This document shows positions 48,941 through 55,707 of a stretch of 64,000 nucleotides of DNA, piece by piece; positions within the stretch are counted from its first letter, which is position 1, and each line of letters begins with the position of its first letter. Below the pieces are notes generated by a model that ran no database searches, had not been told where the DNA came from, and was given only the letters and a program-made list of their open reading frames with translations. A program made the translations under genes and the position numbers. The stretch is from Actinomycetota bacterium (GTDB lineage: Bacteria > Actinomycetota > Acidimicrobiia > Acidimicrobiales > Palsa-688), in assembly GCA_021323695.1 (NCBI GenBank), contig JAJPKN010000055.1, positions 1 through 64,000 of the forward strand, in the 5' to 3' direction.

Positions 48941-49803
48941 GGGCGCTCGTAACGGGGGCCGGGGGCCAGGTCGGCCGGGAAGTGGCTGGCCTGTTGAGCC
49001 GTAGCCCCCACCACGAGGTCCTGGCCGCTGACCGCGGCCTGCTGGACATAGCCGACCGGGAAAAGGTCCTGCAGATCTGCGGGGAATGGCGCCCCGAGGT
49101 CATCATCAACGCGGCCGCGTTCACCGCCGTCGACGACTGCGAGGAAAGACGGGACCAAGCTTGGGCCGTCAACTCCCTTGGCCCCCGCAACCTGGCCGAA
49201 GGGGCGCGCCTGGCCGGTGCCCACCTCGTGCACATCTCCACCGATTACGTCTTCGACGGGACGTCGTCGCGCCCGTACTCCGAGTGGGACCCGCCCAACC
49301 CCCTGTCTGTGTACGGGTCCTCCAAGTGGGCGGGGGAACGAGAAGTCCTCGGGCTGCTGCCGGGCGCCGCCGTCGTCCGTACGTCGTGGGTCTGCAGCCC
49401 CCACGGCCACAACATGCTGAAGACGGTGCTGCGCTTGGCCGCCTCCAGCCCCGGCCCGTTGCGTATGGTCGACGACCAGCGCGGTTGCCCGACCTTTGCC
49501 GGCGACCTGGCCCAGATGCTCGTCCGCCTGGCCGTGTCGCGTATGCCCGGCACTTTCCACGTGACCAACCAGGGGCAGACGACGTGGTACGGCTTTGCCC
49601 GCGACGTCATGGCCGCGGCCGGCTACGACCCGGCCCGGGTGGAGCCCATCTCGACGGCCGAGCTGCAGCCGCCCCGGCCTGCTCCCCGGCCTGCCAACTC
49701 AGCCTTGGACAACGCCGCCTTGCGCCTTTTGGGGATCCCGCTGTTGGCGGACTACCACGACGCTCTGGGCCGGGCGCTGAGACAGCTGCTGGCCGCCACT
49801 TGA
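48937..49803 (+). CDS. rmlD: dTDP-4-dehydrorhamnose reductase
   Basis: Last step of dTDP-L-rhamnose synthesis, reducing the 4-keto sugar with NAD(P)H. The 288 residues have ALVTGAGGQVGREVAGLLSR, IINAAAFTAVDDCEE near 58, HISTDYVFDGTSSRPYSEWD near 97, the catalytic Tyr-Lys in LSVYGSSKWAGEREVL near 124, and VVRTSWV. GTG 48937 overlaps the rmlB TGA, showing translational coupling. The epimerase rmlC that acts before it is 11 kb away at 59865. Confidence 0.93.
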   Translation: MRALVTGAGGQVGREVAGLLSRSPHHEVLAADRGLLDIADREKVLQICGEWRPEVIINAAAFTAVDDCEERRDQAWAVNSLGPRNLAEGARLAGAHLVHISTDYVFDGTSSRPYSEWDPPNPLSVYGSSKWAGEREVLGLLPGAAVVRTSWVCSPHGHNMLKTVLRLAASSPGPLRMVDDQRGCPTFAGDLAQMLVRLAVSRMPGTFHVTNQGQTTWYGFARDVMAAAGYDPARVEPISTAELQPPRPAPRPANSALDNAALRLLGIPLLADYHDALGRALRQLLAAT

Positions 49804-49906
49804 CCACTGCGGCCCCGCCCCTGCGACCTGCGAGCGGCGGCCCGGCGCGGCCCGGCTGGCAGGCGAGCCGGCACCGGCGAGCCGGCACCGACGGGTTGAC
49901 GCCGCC

Positions 49907-50785
49907 GTGAGGGACGTCGCCGCCGTGGTGGTCAACTACAACGCCAGGGACCACCTTTTGGCTTGCATCGAGAGCCTCCTCGAGCAAGGTGGCCTAAGGG
50001 CCGTGGTCGTGGTGGACAACGCCTCGTCCGATGGCTCCCGGGAGGCCGTCCAGGAGCGCTTCCCCCAGGTGAGCTGGCTCGGCACCGGTGCCAACCTGGG
50101 TTACGGGGCGGCCGCCAACATCGGCGCTGCCTGCCCGGCCGCCCGGGGGGCAGACCTGCTGGTGTGCAACCCCGACGTCCAGCTGGGCCAGGGGGCGCTG
50201 GCCAGCCTCCAGGGCTGCCTGGCCCGCCGGCCCAAGGTGGCGGTGGTGGGCCCCCGCATCGTCAACGCGGACGGCAGCTTGTACCCCTCGGCCCGGCGCT
50301 TCCCTTCGCTGGTGGACTCCATCGGCCACGGCCTGGTCGGCCAGTTCTGGGCCGCCAACCCCTGGAGCCGCCGTTACACCATGGGCGAGTGGGACCACGC
50401 CCAAGAGCGCGACGTGGACTGGGTGTCAGGCTCTTGCTTCCTGGCCCGGCGGGAGGCCTGGGACCAGTTGGGAGGCTTCGATGTCGGCTACTTCATGTAC
50501 TTGGAAGACGTGGACCTGTGCTGGCGGGCGGGCCGGGCCGGTTGGGAGGTGGCCTACGAGCCGGGGAGCCTGGTCGTGCACGTGCAGGGTGCCTCCGCCG
50601 GGCGCCACCCTTACCGGATGCTGCTGGCCCACCACGTGTCGATGTGGCGCTTCGCCAGGAAGACGGCGGTGGGCCGGCAGCGTTGGGCACTGCCCTTGGT
50701 GCTGGTGGGCCTGGGCGGGCGCTTGGGCCTCACTACCGCCCGCCAGGCGCTGGGCGGCAGGCGGGCCCCGTTGGCCGCGAGCTAA
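49907..50785 (+). CDS. Glycosyltransferase family 2 (rhamnosyltransferase-like)
   Basis: Transfers a sugar, probably rhamnose from dTDP-rhamnose, to a surface glycan. The 292 residues begin VAAVVVNYNARDHLLACIES, with VVVDNASSDGSREAV near 33, GANLGYGAAANIGA near 60, the metal motif VCNPDVQL near 85, VSGSCFLARREAWDQLGGFD and MYLEDVDLCWRAGRAGW near 200 (the ED base region). This resembles WbbL rhamnosyltransferases. It lies right behind rmlD. GTG start at 49907. Acceptor unknown. Confidence 0.87.
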   Translation: MRDVAAVVVNYNARDHLLACIESLLEQGGLRAVVVVDNASSDGSREAVQERFPQVSWLGTGANLGYGAAANIGAACPAARGADLLVCNPDVQLGQGALASLQGCLARRPKVAVVGPRIVNADGSLYPSARRFPSLVDSIGHGLVGQFWAANPWSRRYTMGEWDHAQERDVDWVSGSCFLARREAWDQLGGFDVGYFMYLEDVDLCWRAGRAGWEVAYEPGSLVVHVQGASAGRHPYRMLLAHHVSMWRFARKTAVGRQRWALPLVLVGLGGRLGLTTARQALGGRRAPLAAS

Positions 50786-50799
50786 CCTGTCAGGTCGTT

Positions 50800-51681
50800 A
50801 TGGGCAAAGCCTCCTCCGCGAAGAAGGTCGCTCGCGCCGCAGGCATCGGTGGGAGCCGGGCCTACGGGCGGCGGCCTCCGTGGGTGTACTACGCCGGCGT
50901 GCTGGCGCTGGTCCTGCTGGGCGTCGTCGGGGTGTACAACGCCCGCGAGTTCCGCACCGCCCAGATCAACAGCAACGGCAACACCCCCCCCACGGTGGGC
51001 CAGAGCCCCCCTTGGTACGAGGGGTACGCGGTGGAGATCTGCGGCAAGTTGTTGCCGCCCATCAAGACCAACAGGGACCCTTACGGCATCACCACCCACG
51101 GTGACGGGATCATCTACATCAGCCCGACAGTGAAGTCGGCTGCGGGGGCCAATGCCACGCTGGGCAAGTTCGCCAGCGCCGTCGGCATGACCCTCAACGC
51201 GGCCGAGGTGCAGGTCCCGGGGGGCAAGCTGTACACCGACGGGCAGAGCTGCCAGGGCAAGCCCGGCCACGTCTACGTCATGACCTGGGGCAGCCCGGCG
51301 GAGCCCGCTTCGGACGGGACGCTGCAGGACAAAAGTGGCCCCGAGGACACCTGCAACCCTGACTGCGCCTCAGGGGTGCTCCTGGCCGACGACCAACTGG
51401 TCACCATCGCCTTCCTGCCGGCGCCGCCCAAGGGCCAGACGCCCAACATCTTGCAACCTCCGCCCTCGGTGGTAAAGAGGCTGGCCACGCTGGAAGCTTC
51501 CTCGGCTACGACCACCACGACGGTGCCGAGCCCCTTGGCCACGACCACCACGGCACCGGGCCAGACGACCACGACCTCCTCGCCGGCCAGGAGGTCCACG
51601 ACGTCGAGCCGGGCCACGGCCACCACCAAGGCCGGCCGGCCCACGACCACCAGGGCCGCCCGCACGACCACGACCAAGTAG
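50800..51681 (+). CDS. Membrane-anchored protein with Thr-rich C-terminal tail
   Basis: A 293-residue protein with a basic cytoplasmic N-terminus, one membrane span (WVYYAGVLALVLLGVVGVYN, about residues 28-47) and an extracellular part. The external domain has paired cysteines (EICGKLL, QSCQGK, DTCNPDCASG) and a DGIIYISP motif. A long tail of Thr, Ser and Pro (from about residue 228, rich in TTTT runs) probably extends into the cell wall and may be O-glycosylated. Its place between a rhamnosyltransferase and a GalE-like epimerase suggests a role in the surface glycan. Not recognised as a known family. A TAACCT box ends 11 bases before the ATG. Confidence 0.75.
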   Translation: MGKASSAKKVARAAGIGGSRAYGRRPPWVYYAGVLALVLLGVVGVYNAREFRTAQINSNGNTPPTVGQSPPWYEGYAVEICGKLLPPIKTNRDPYGITTHGDGIIYISPTVKSAAGANATLGKFASAVGMTLNAAEVQVPGGKLYTDGQSCQGKPGHVYVMTWGSPAEPASDGTLQDKSGPEDTCNPDCASGVLLADDQLVTIAFLPAPPKGQTPNILQPPPSVVKRLATLEASSATTTTTVPSPLATTTTAPGQTTTTSSPARRSTTSSRATATTKAGRPTTTRAARTTTTK

Positions 51682-51693
51682 CCGGGCCCGGCG

Positions 51694-52656
51694 ATGGTGA
51701 AACCGCCCTACAGGGCCCTGGTGACCGGGGGAGCCGGCTTCATTGGGTCCACCCTGGTCGACCGGCTCCTGGCCGCGGGCAACACCGTGGACGTGGTGGA
51801 CAACCTCTCCAGCGGGTCGCTGTCCAACCTGGCCGAGGCCCGGGCTGAGGGTGCTGGGCGCTTCAGCTTCCACCAGCTGGACATCCGCTCGCCCGACCTG
51901 GTCGGGTTGATGGCTCGCCGGCGCCCGGAGGTGGTCTTCCACCTGGCGGCCCAGGTTGACGTCCGTGTGTCGGTGGCCGACCCGGTGCACGACGCCGAGG
52001 TCAACGTGGTGGGGTCGCTGCGTGTCCTCGAAGGGGCACGGGTGGCCGGGGCCCACAAGGTCGTGTTCGCGTCGAGCGGGGGGACGATCTACGGCGACCC
52101 CGGGCAGCTGCCGGTCAAGGAGTCGCACCCCCAGCACCCCCTGTCGCCCTACGGGGTGGCCAAGAAGGCCGTGGGCGACTACCTGCACGCCTACCGGGAA
52201 CTGCACGGCCTGGAGTACACCGCACTGGCCCTGGCCAATGTCTACGGCCCCCGCCAGGACGCCAGGGGAGAGGCCGGCGTGGTGGCCATCTTTGCCGGGC
52301 GGCTGCTGTCGGGTGAGCCCTGCGTCATATACGGGGACGGCAAACAGACCCGCGACTTCGTCTACGTCGACGACGTGGTGGACGCCTTCTCCCGGGCCGG
52401 GGAACGGGGCAGCGGGTTGCTGTGCAACATCGGCACCGGCACCGAGACCAGTGTCAACGAGCTGTACGAGGTGATGGCCCGGGAGGCTGGCGTCAGCCAG
52501 CCGCCCCTGTACTCGCCGCCTCGGCCGGGCGAGCTGCAAAGGAGCTGCCTGGACCCCGGCAGGGCGGCCATCCACCTGGGGTGGAAACCGTGGACCAGCC
52601 TGGAAAAAGGGGTGGCGGCCGTCTTGCGCTGGGCCCGGGAGCACCAGCAGGGCTGA
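51694..52656 (+). CDS. NAD-dependent epimerase (UDP-glucose 4-epimerase-like)
   Basis: Extended short-chain dehydrogenase, 320 residues, probably a GalE-type UDP-sugar 4-epimerase. It has ALVTGGAGFIGSTLVDRLLA, VVDNLSSGSLSNL, VVFHLAAQVDVRVSV near 78, SSGGTIYGDP near 125 and the Tyr-Lys in LSPYGVAKKAVGDYLHAY near 151. It lies 12 bases after the Thr-rich protein gene and in the same direction as rmlABD. The substrate could also be another nucleotide sugar. ATG start at 51694. Confidence 0.85.
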   Translation: MVKPPYRALVTGGAGFIGSTLVDRLLAAGNTVDVVDNLSSGSLSNLAEARAEGAGRFSFHQLDIRSPDLVGLMARRRPEVVFHLAAQVDVRVSVADPVHDAEVNVVGSLRVLEGARVAGAHKVVFASSGGTIYGDPGQLPVKESHPQHPLSPYGVAKKAVGDYLHAYRELHGLEYTALALANVYGPRQDARGEAGVVAIFAGRLLSGEPCVIYGDGKQTRDFVYVDDVVDAFSRAGERGSGLLCNIGTGTETSVNELYEVMAREAGVSQPPLYSPPRPGELQRSCLDPGRAAIHLGWKPWTSLEKGVAAVLRWAREHQQG

Positions 52657-52703
52657 GCGACCAGCAGGCGCGGGTACGGCACTGGCCAACCGGGCGGCGT
52701 TAG

Positions 52704-53468
52704 TTAGCCAACCGGGCGGTGCAGGCTGGCCAGCAGGCGGGCTTCGGCTGCGGCCGCCTGGGGGGACGTCATCATGGGGAGGCTGCGGGGCCGGGGCAGC
52801 CCGACCTCGAAGCGGGCGGCCACCTTGGCCGGCCGTGCCGTCAGCACGTAGACCGTGTCGGACAGGTACACCGCCTCGCGTATGTCGTGGGTGACGAGCA
52901 GGACGGTCCAGCGGTAGTGCTCCCAGACCGATGCCAGCCACAGCTGCATGTCGGTGCGGGTGAGCGAGTCCAAAGCGCCCAGCGGCTCGTCCAGCAACAG
53001 CAGGGCGCGCCCTTGCACCACCGTGCGGAGCAGGGCGGCCCGTTGGCGCATGCCTCCGGACAGCTCGAAAGGGTAGGCGCGCTCGAAGCCGGCCAAGCCG
53101 AACGTGGCGAGCAGCGGGCCCACGCGCTCGCGGGCCTCGGCTCGGCGCTGGCCCGCTACTTCCAGCCCCAGGGTGACGTTGTCGATGAGCCGGCGCCACG
53201 GCAGCAGCATGTCTTTTTGGGGCATGTAGGCGCACTGGCCTGTCCTGGCGGCCACGCCGTCGACCAAGACCTCGCCCCGGTCAGGGGCCTGGAGGTTGGC
53301 TACCACTTCGAGCAGGGTGGACTTGCCGCAGCCGCTGGGGCCGATCACGGACACGAACTCGCCCTCGGCCGCGACCAGGTCGACCCCGGCCAGCACCTCC
53401 AGCCGTCCCTGGGCGGTGGGGTAGGACTTGTGGACCTGGCGGACTTCCAGCTTGGCCGGCCGTTCCAT
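52704..53468 (-). CDS. thiZ: Thiamine-precursor ABC transporter ATP-binding protein
   Basis: ATPase for uptake of a thiamine pyrimidine precursor, 254 residues. Walker A GPSGCGKST near 43, Q-loop YMPQKDMLLPWRRL, signature LSGGMRQRAAL near 137, Walker B LLLLDEPLGALD and switch His in VTHDIREAVYL are intact. It is divergent from thiY, which carries the TPP riboswitch, and completes a ThiXYZ set. A TAGCGT box (53481-53476) ends 7 bases before ATG 53468, so its transcript is probably leaderless and not itself under riboswitch control. Assignment to ThiZ rests on context; alone it would be SsuB-like. Confidence 0.83.
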   Translation of the reverse strand: MERPAKLEVRQVHKSYPTAQGRLEVLAGVDLVAAEGEFVSVIGPSGCGKSTLLEVVANLQAPDRGEVLVDGVAARTGQCAYMPQKDMLLPWRRLIDNVTLGLEVAGQRRAEARERVGPLLATFGLAGFERAYPFELSGGMRQRAALLRTVVQGRALLLLDEPLGALDSLTRTDMQLWLASVWEHYRWTVLLVTHDIREAVYLSDTVYVLTARPAKVAARFEVGLPRPRSLPMMTSPQAAAAEARLLASLHRPVG

Positions 53469-53475
53469 GGGCCCG

Positions 53476-53481
53476 ACGCTA
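53476..53481 (-). promoter_or_regulatory. -10 box of thiZ, leaderless type
   Basis: TAGCGT on the minus strand, 7 bases before the thiZ ATG. Confidence 0.45.
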
Positions 53482-53486
53482 CCCGC

Positions 53487-53515
53487 TTGCCGCCAGGGGC
53501 CGGCGCTCGTATAGC
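53487..53515 (+). promoter_or_regulatory. thiY promoter
   Basis: TTGCCG (53487-53492), 17-base spacer and TATAGC (53510-53515). Transcription would begin right at the 5' end of the riboswitch. Confidence 0.5.
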
Positions 53516-53524
53516 ATGAAGCCC

Positions 53525-53610
53525 AGTGACGCAGGGTGCCCGATAACCCCTCGGGCTGAGAGCACACCTGTCGAACCTGATCTAGTTAGTACTAGCGGAG
53601 GGACTGTCAC
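53525..53610 (+). promoter_or_regulatory. TPP riboswitch (THI element)
   Basis: It contains the conserved parts in order: GCAGGGTGCC, GGCTGAGAG at 53554-53562, AACCTGATCTAGTTAG and the hairpin CTAGTTAGTACTAG, then GCGGAGGGA. GTGAC (53526-53530) pairs with GTCAC (53606-53610) as closing stem P1. The thiY Shine-Dalgarno GGAGG (53597-53601) lies inside the aptamer and the ATG is immediately after P1. Ligand binding would therefore hide the ribosome site directly. Confidence 0.95.
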
Positions 53611-54699
53611 ATGACGGCTATTTCTCGTGCCGCCCGGAAAGGCGGCGCCCAATTGCTTTGCGTTGCCTTGGTCGCGGGCTTGAGCTTTTTGCCCGCTACC
53701 CCCGCTGCCAGTGGCCAGGCGGCCAGCCCGCGGCTCACGACCGTGACGCTCGCCCTGGACTGGACGCCCAATACCGACCACACGGGCTTTTACGTGGCCA
53801 ACACCCTTGGCTACTACCGTCGAGCGGGCATCCGCCTCAAGGTCATCCCCTACACCACCACGATGCCGGACGAACTGGTGGCCACCGGCAAAGCTGATTT
53901 CGGGATCTCTTTTGAGTCCGAGGTTGTGATCGACGAGACCCAGTCGCTGCCCGTCGTATCGGTGATGGCCATCCTCCAGCACATGGCGAGCGTCGTCGGT
54001 TTCAGGCCTGGCTCAGGCATCCGCCGCCCGCGTGACCTGATGGGCAAGACATTTGCCTGGGACGGCGGCACGGACGAGGTCGCAGCCATCGAGTACCTGA
54101 TAGACCGGGACGGCGGACAGGGCAAGCTGCCTGACGGCAAGCCCAATTTCAAAGTTGTCGACTTGAACACCTCCGCCTACGCAGCGGTCTACGACGGGCA
54201 CGCGGACTTTGACTTCCCCCTCGTCACCTGGGAAGTGATCCAGGCCCGCCTGGCCGGGGAGCCGATGGGCTATTTCGACTTCCAGCACTGGGGGTTCCCG
54301 GACCGCTACGAAGTGGTGATGATCTCCAGCCGCAGGTTCCTGAGGCAGCACCCCGGCCTGGCCGCCCGTTTCGTGCAGGCATCGGCCGAGGGCTTCACCT
54401 ATGCCGCCCACCACCCAGCCGCGGCGGCCAAGATCCTGATCGACGACAACCCGGGCGTTTTCAGCGTCCCGGCACTGGTGTACGACAGCGCGGCCCTGAT
54501 GGCCAAGTCGTTCTGGCTCGGCCCGCACGGGCGGTTTGGCTACCAGGAGTACTCCAAGTGGTACGGCTACACCCGCTTCGCCGTGCAGGCCGGGCTGCTC
54601 ACCAACGCCAAGGGCACCCGGTTGACCAAGGTGCCAGCTGACATCGGCACCTGGTTCACCAACGCCTACCTGTCTGGCCCGGCACCGGGCGGGGCCTAG
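53611..54699 (+). CDS. thiY: Thiamine-precursor ABC transporter substrate-binding protein
   Basis: Secreted NMT1/THI5-like receptor for a pyrimidine precursor of thiamine (HMP or formylaminopyrimidine), 362 residues. Signal peptide with core LLCVALVAGLSFLPA and cleavage near ASG/QAAS. The mature N-terminus LALDWTPNTDHTGFYVANTL and GYYRRAGI is the hallmark of this group; DFGISFESEVVIDETQ and FQHWGFPDRYEVVMISSR follow. It is directly preceded by a TPP riboswitch, which is strong evidence for a thiamine role. ATG 53611 is 9 bases after the Shine-Dalgarno sequence held in the aptamer. Confidence 0.92.
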   Translation: MTAISRAARKGGAQLLCVALVAGLSFLPATPAASGQAASPRLTTVTLALDWTPNTDHTGFYVANTLGYYRRAGIRLKVIPYTTTMPDELVATGKADFGISFESEVVIDETQSLPVVSVMAILQHMASVVGFRPGSGIRRPRDLMGKTFAWDGGTDEVAAIEYLIDRDGGQGKLPDGKPNFKVVDLNTSAYAAVYDGHADFDFPLVTWEVIQARLAGEPMGYFDFQHWGFPDRYEVVMISSRRFLRQHPGLAARFVQASAEGFTYAAHHPAAAAKILIDDNPGVFSVPALVYDSAALMAKSFWLGPHGRFGYQEYSKWYGYTRFAVQAGLLTNAKGTRLTKVPADIGTWFTNAYLSGPAPGGA

Positions 54700-54705
54700 G
54701 CGGCC

Positions 54706-55707
54706 ATGGCCCTCCCGGCTACCGGCGCCCAGGGGCGCCCGCCCGCGCAGGAGGCCGGTACCAGCCCCGGCTACGGCCCCACCGCCGGCTACGGCCCCAG
54801 CCCCGGGCAGGGCGGCACCCTGGGCCAGGAAGGCACCGACAGTGGCCGGGCCCTGCGGCTACGGGCGTTCCCGGGTGGGCGCCCGGCCATGCGCCCCGCT
54901 CGCCGGGAGCGGCCCAACCGAGCTGCTCCCCACCCGGCTCGTCGGGCCCTGCGCCTGGTGGGACCTCCCCTGGCCGTCACGGCCGTCGCCTTGGGGCTGT
55001 GGCAGTGGCTGGCGACCCTGGCCCATGTCCGCCCGCAGATCCTCCCCACTCCCTGGTTGGTCGTGAGCCAGGGGTGGCAGTGGCGCTCGGTCATCTGGGC
55101 CAATACGCTGCCCACGCTGGAAGAGACCTTTGCCGGCTTCGGCGCCTCGCTCGTGTGCGCCACGGCACTGGCAGTAGCCATGCGCCTGGTGCCCGCCTGC
55201 CGGAGGGCCATTTACCCCTTCCTGGTCGTCTCCCAGACCCTGCCGTTGATCGCGATAGCGCCCATCGTTGACCTGTGGCTGGGTTTCGGGCTGGTGCCCA
55301 AGCTGGTGGTGGTGGCCATCGTCACTTTCTTCCCCGTCACGGTGGGCCTCATGGAGGGCTTCGACTCGACCGACCCCGACGCCGTCAACCTGCTGCGCTC
55401 GATGGGGGCGGGGCGGCTGGCCGTCTTCCGCCGGCTCGAGCTGCCCGGGGCCATGCCCTATTTCTTCGCCGGGCTGAGGATCGCCATAACCTACGCGGTG
55501 GTGGGGGCGATCTTTGCCGAGTACGTGGGGGCAAGCTCAGGCCTGGGCATATTCATGTCCGAGCAGGCCAACCAGTTCCGCACTGACCTCGTCTACGCCG
55601 CGGTGGCGGTGACGGCCCTGGTAAGCGTGGCTTTGTTCGGTCTCACCTGGTTGGTGCAGCGGGTCGCCATCCCCTGGTACGGACGGTCTCGCCGCGCCCG
55701 TCATTGA
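54706..55707 (+). CDS. thiX: Thiamine-precursor ABC transporter permease
   Basis: Membrane subunit of the ThiXYZ importer, 333 residues. A Gly/Pro/Tyr-rich N-terminal tail of about 75 residues with repeated GYGP units precedes six hydrophobic spans. The EAA loop reads NLLRSMGAGRLAVFRRLELPGAMPYFFAGLRI near 235. It starts 6 bases after thiY and so shares its riboswitch. The start is unsure because the tail is low-complexity; the structured part begins near RLVGPPLAVTAVALGLWQWL. Its last bases overlap the end of the convergent kinase-GatZ gene by 7. Confidence 0.88.
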   Translation: MALPATGAQGRPPAQEAGTSPGYGPTAGYGPSPGQGGTLGQEGTDSGRALRLRAFPGGRPAMRPARRERPNRAAPHPARRALRLVGPPLAVTAVALGLWQWLATLAHVRPQILPTPWLVVSQGWQWRSVIWANTLPTLEETFAGFGASLVCATALAVAMRLVPACRRAIYPFLVVSQTLPLIAIAPIVDLWLGFGLVPKLVVVAIVTFFPVTVGLMEGFDSTDPDAVNLLRSMGAGRLAVFRRLELPGAMPYFFAGLRIAITYAVVGAIFAEYVGASSGLGIFMSEQANQFRTDLVYAAVAVTALVSVALFGLTWLVQRVAIPWYGRSRRARH

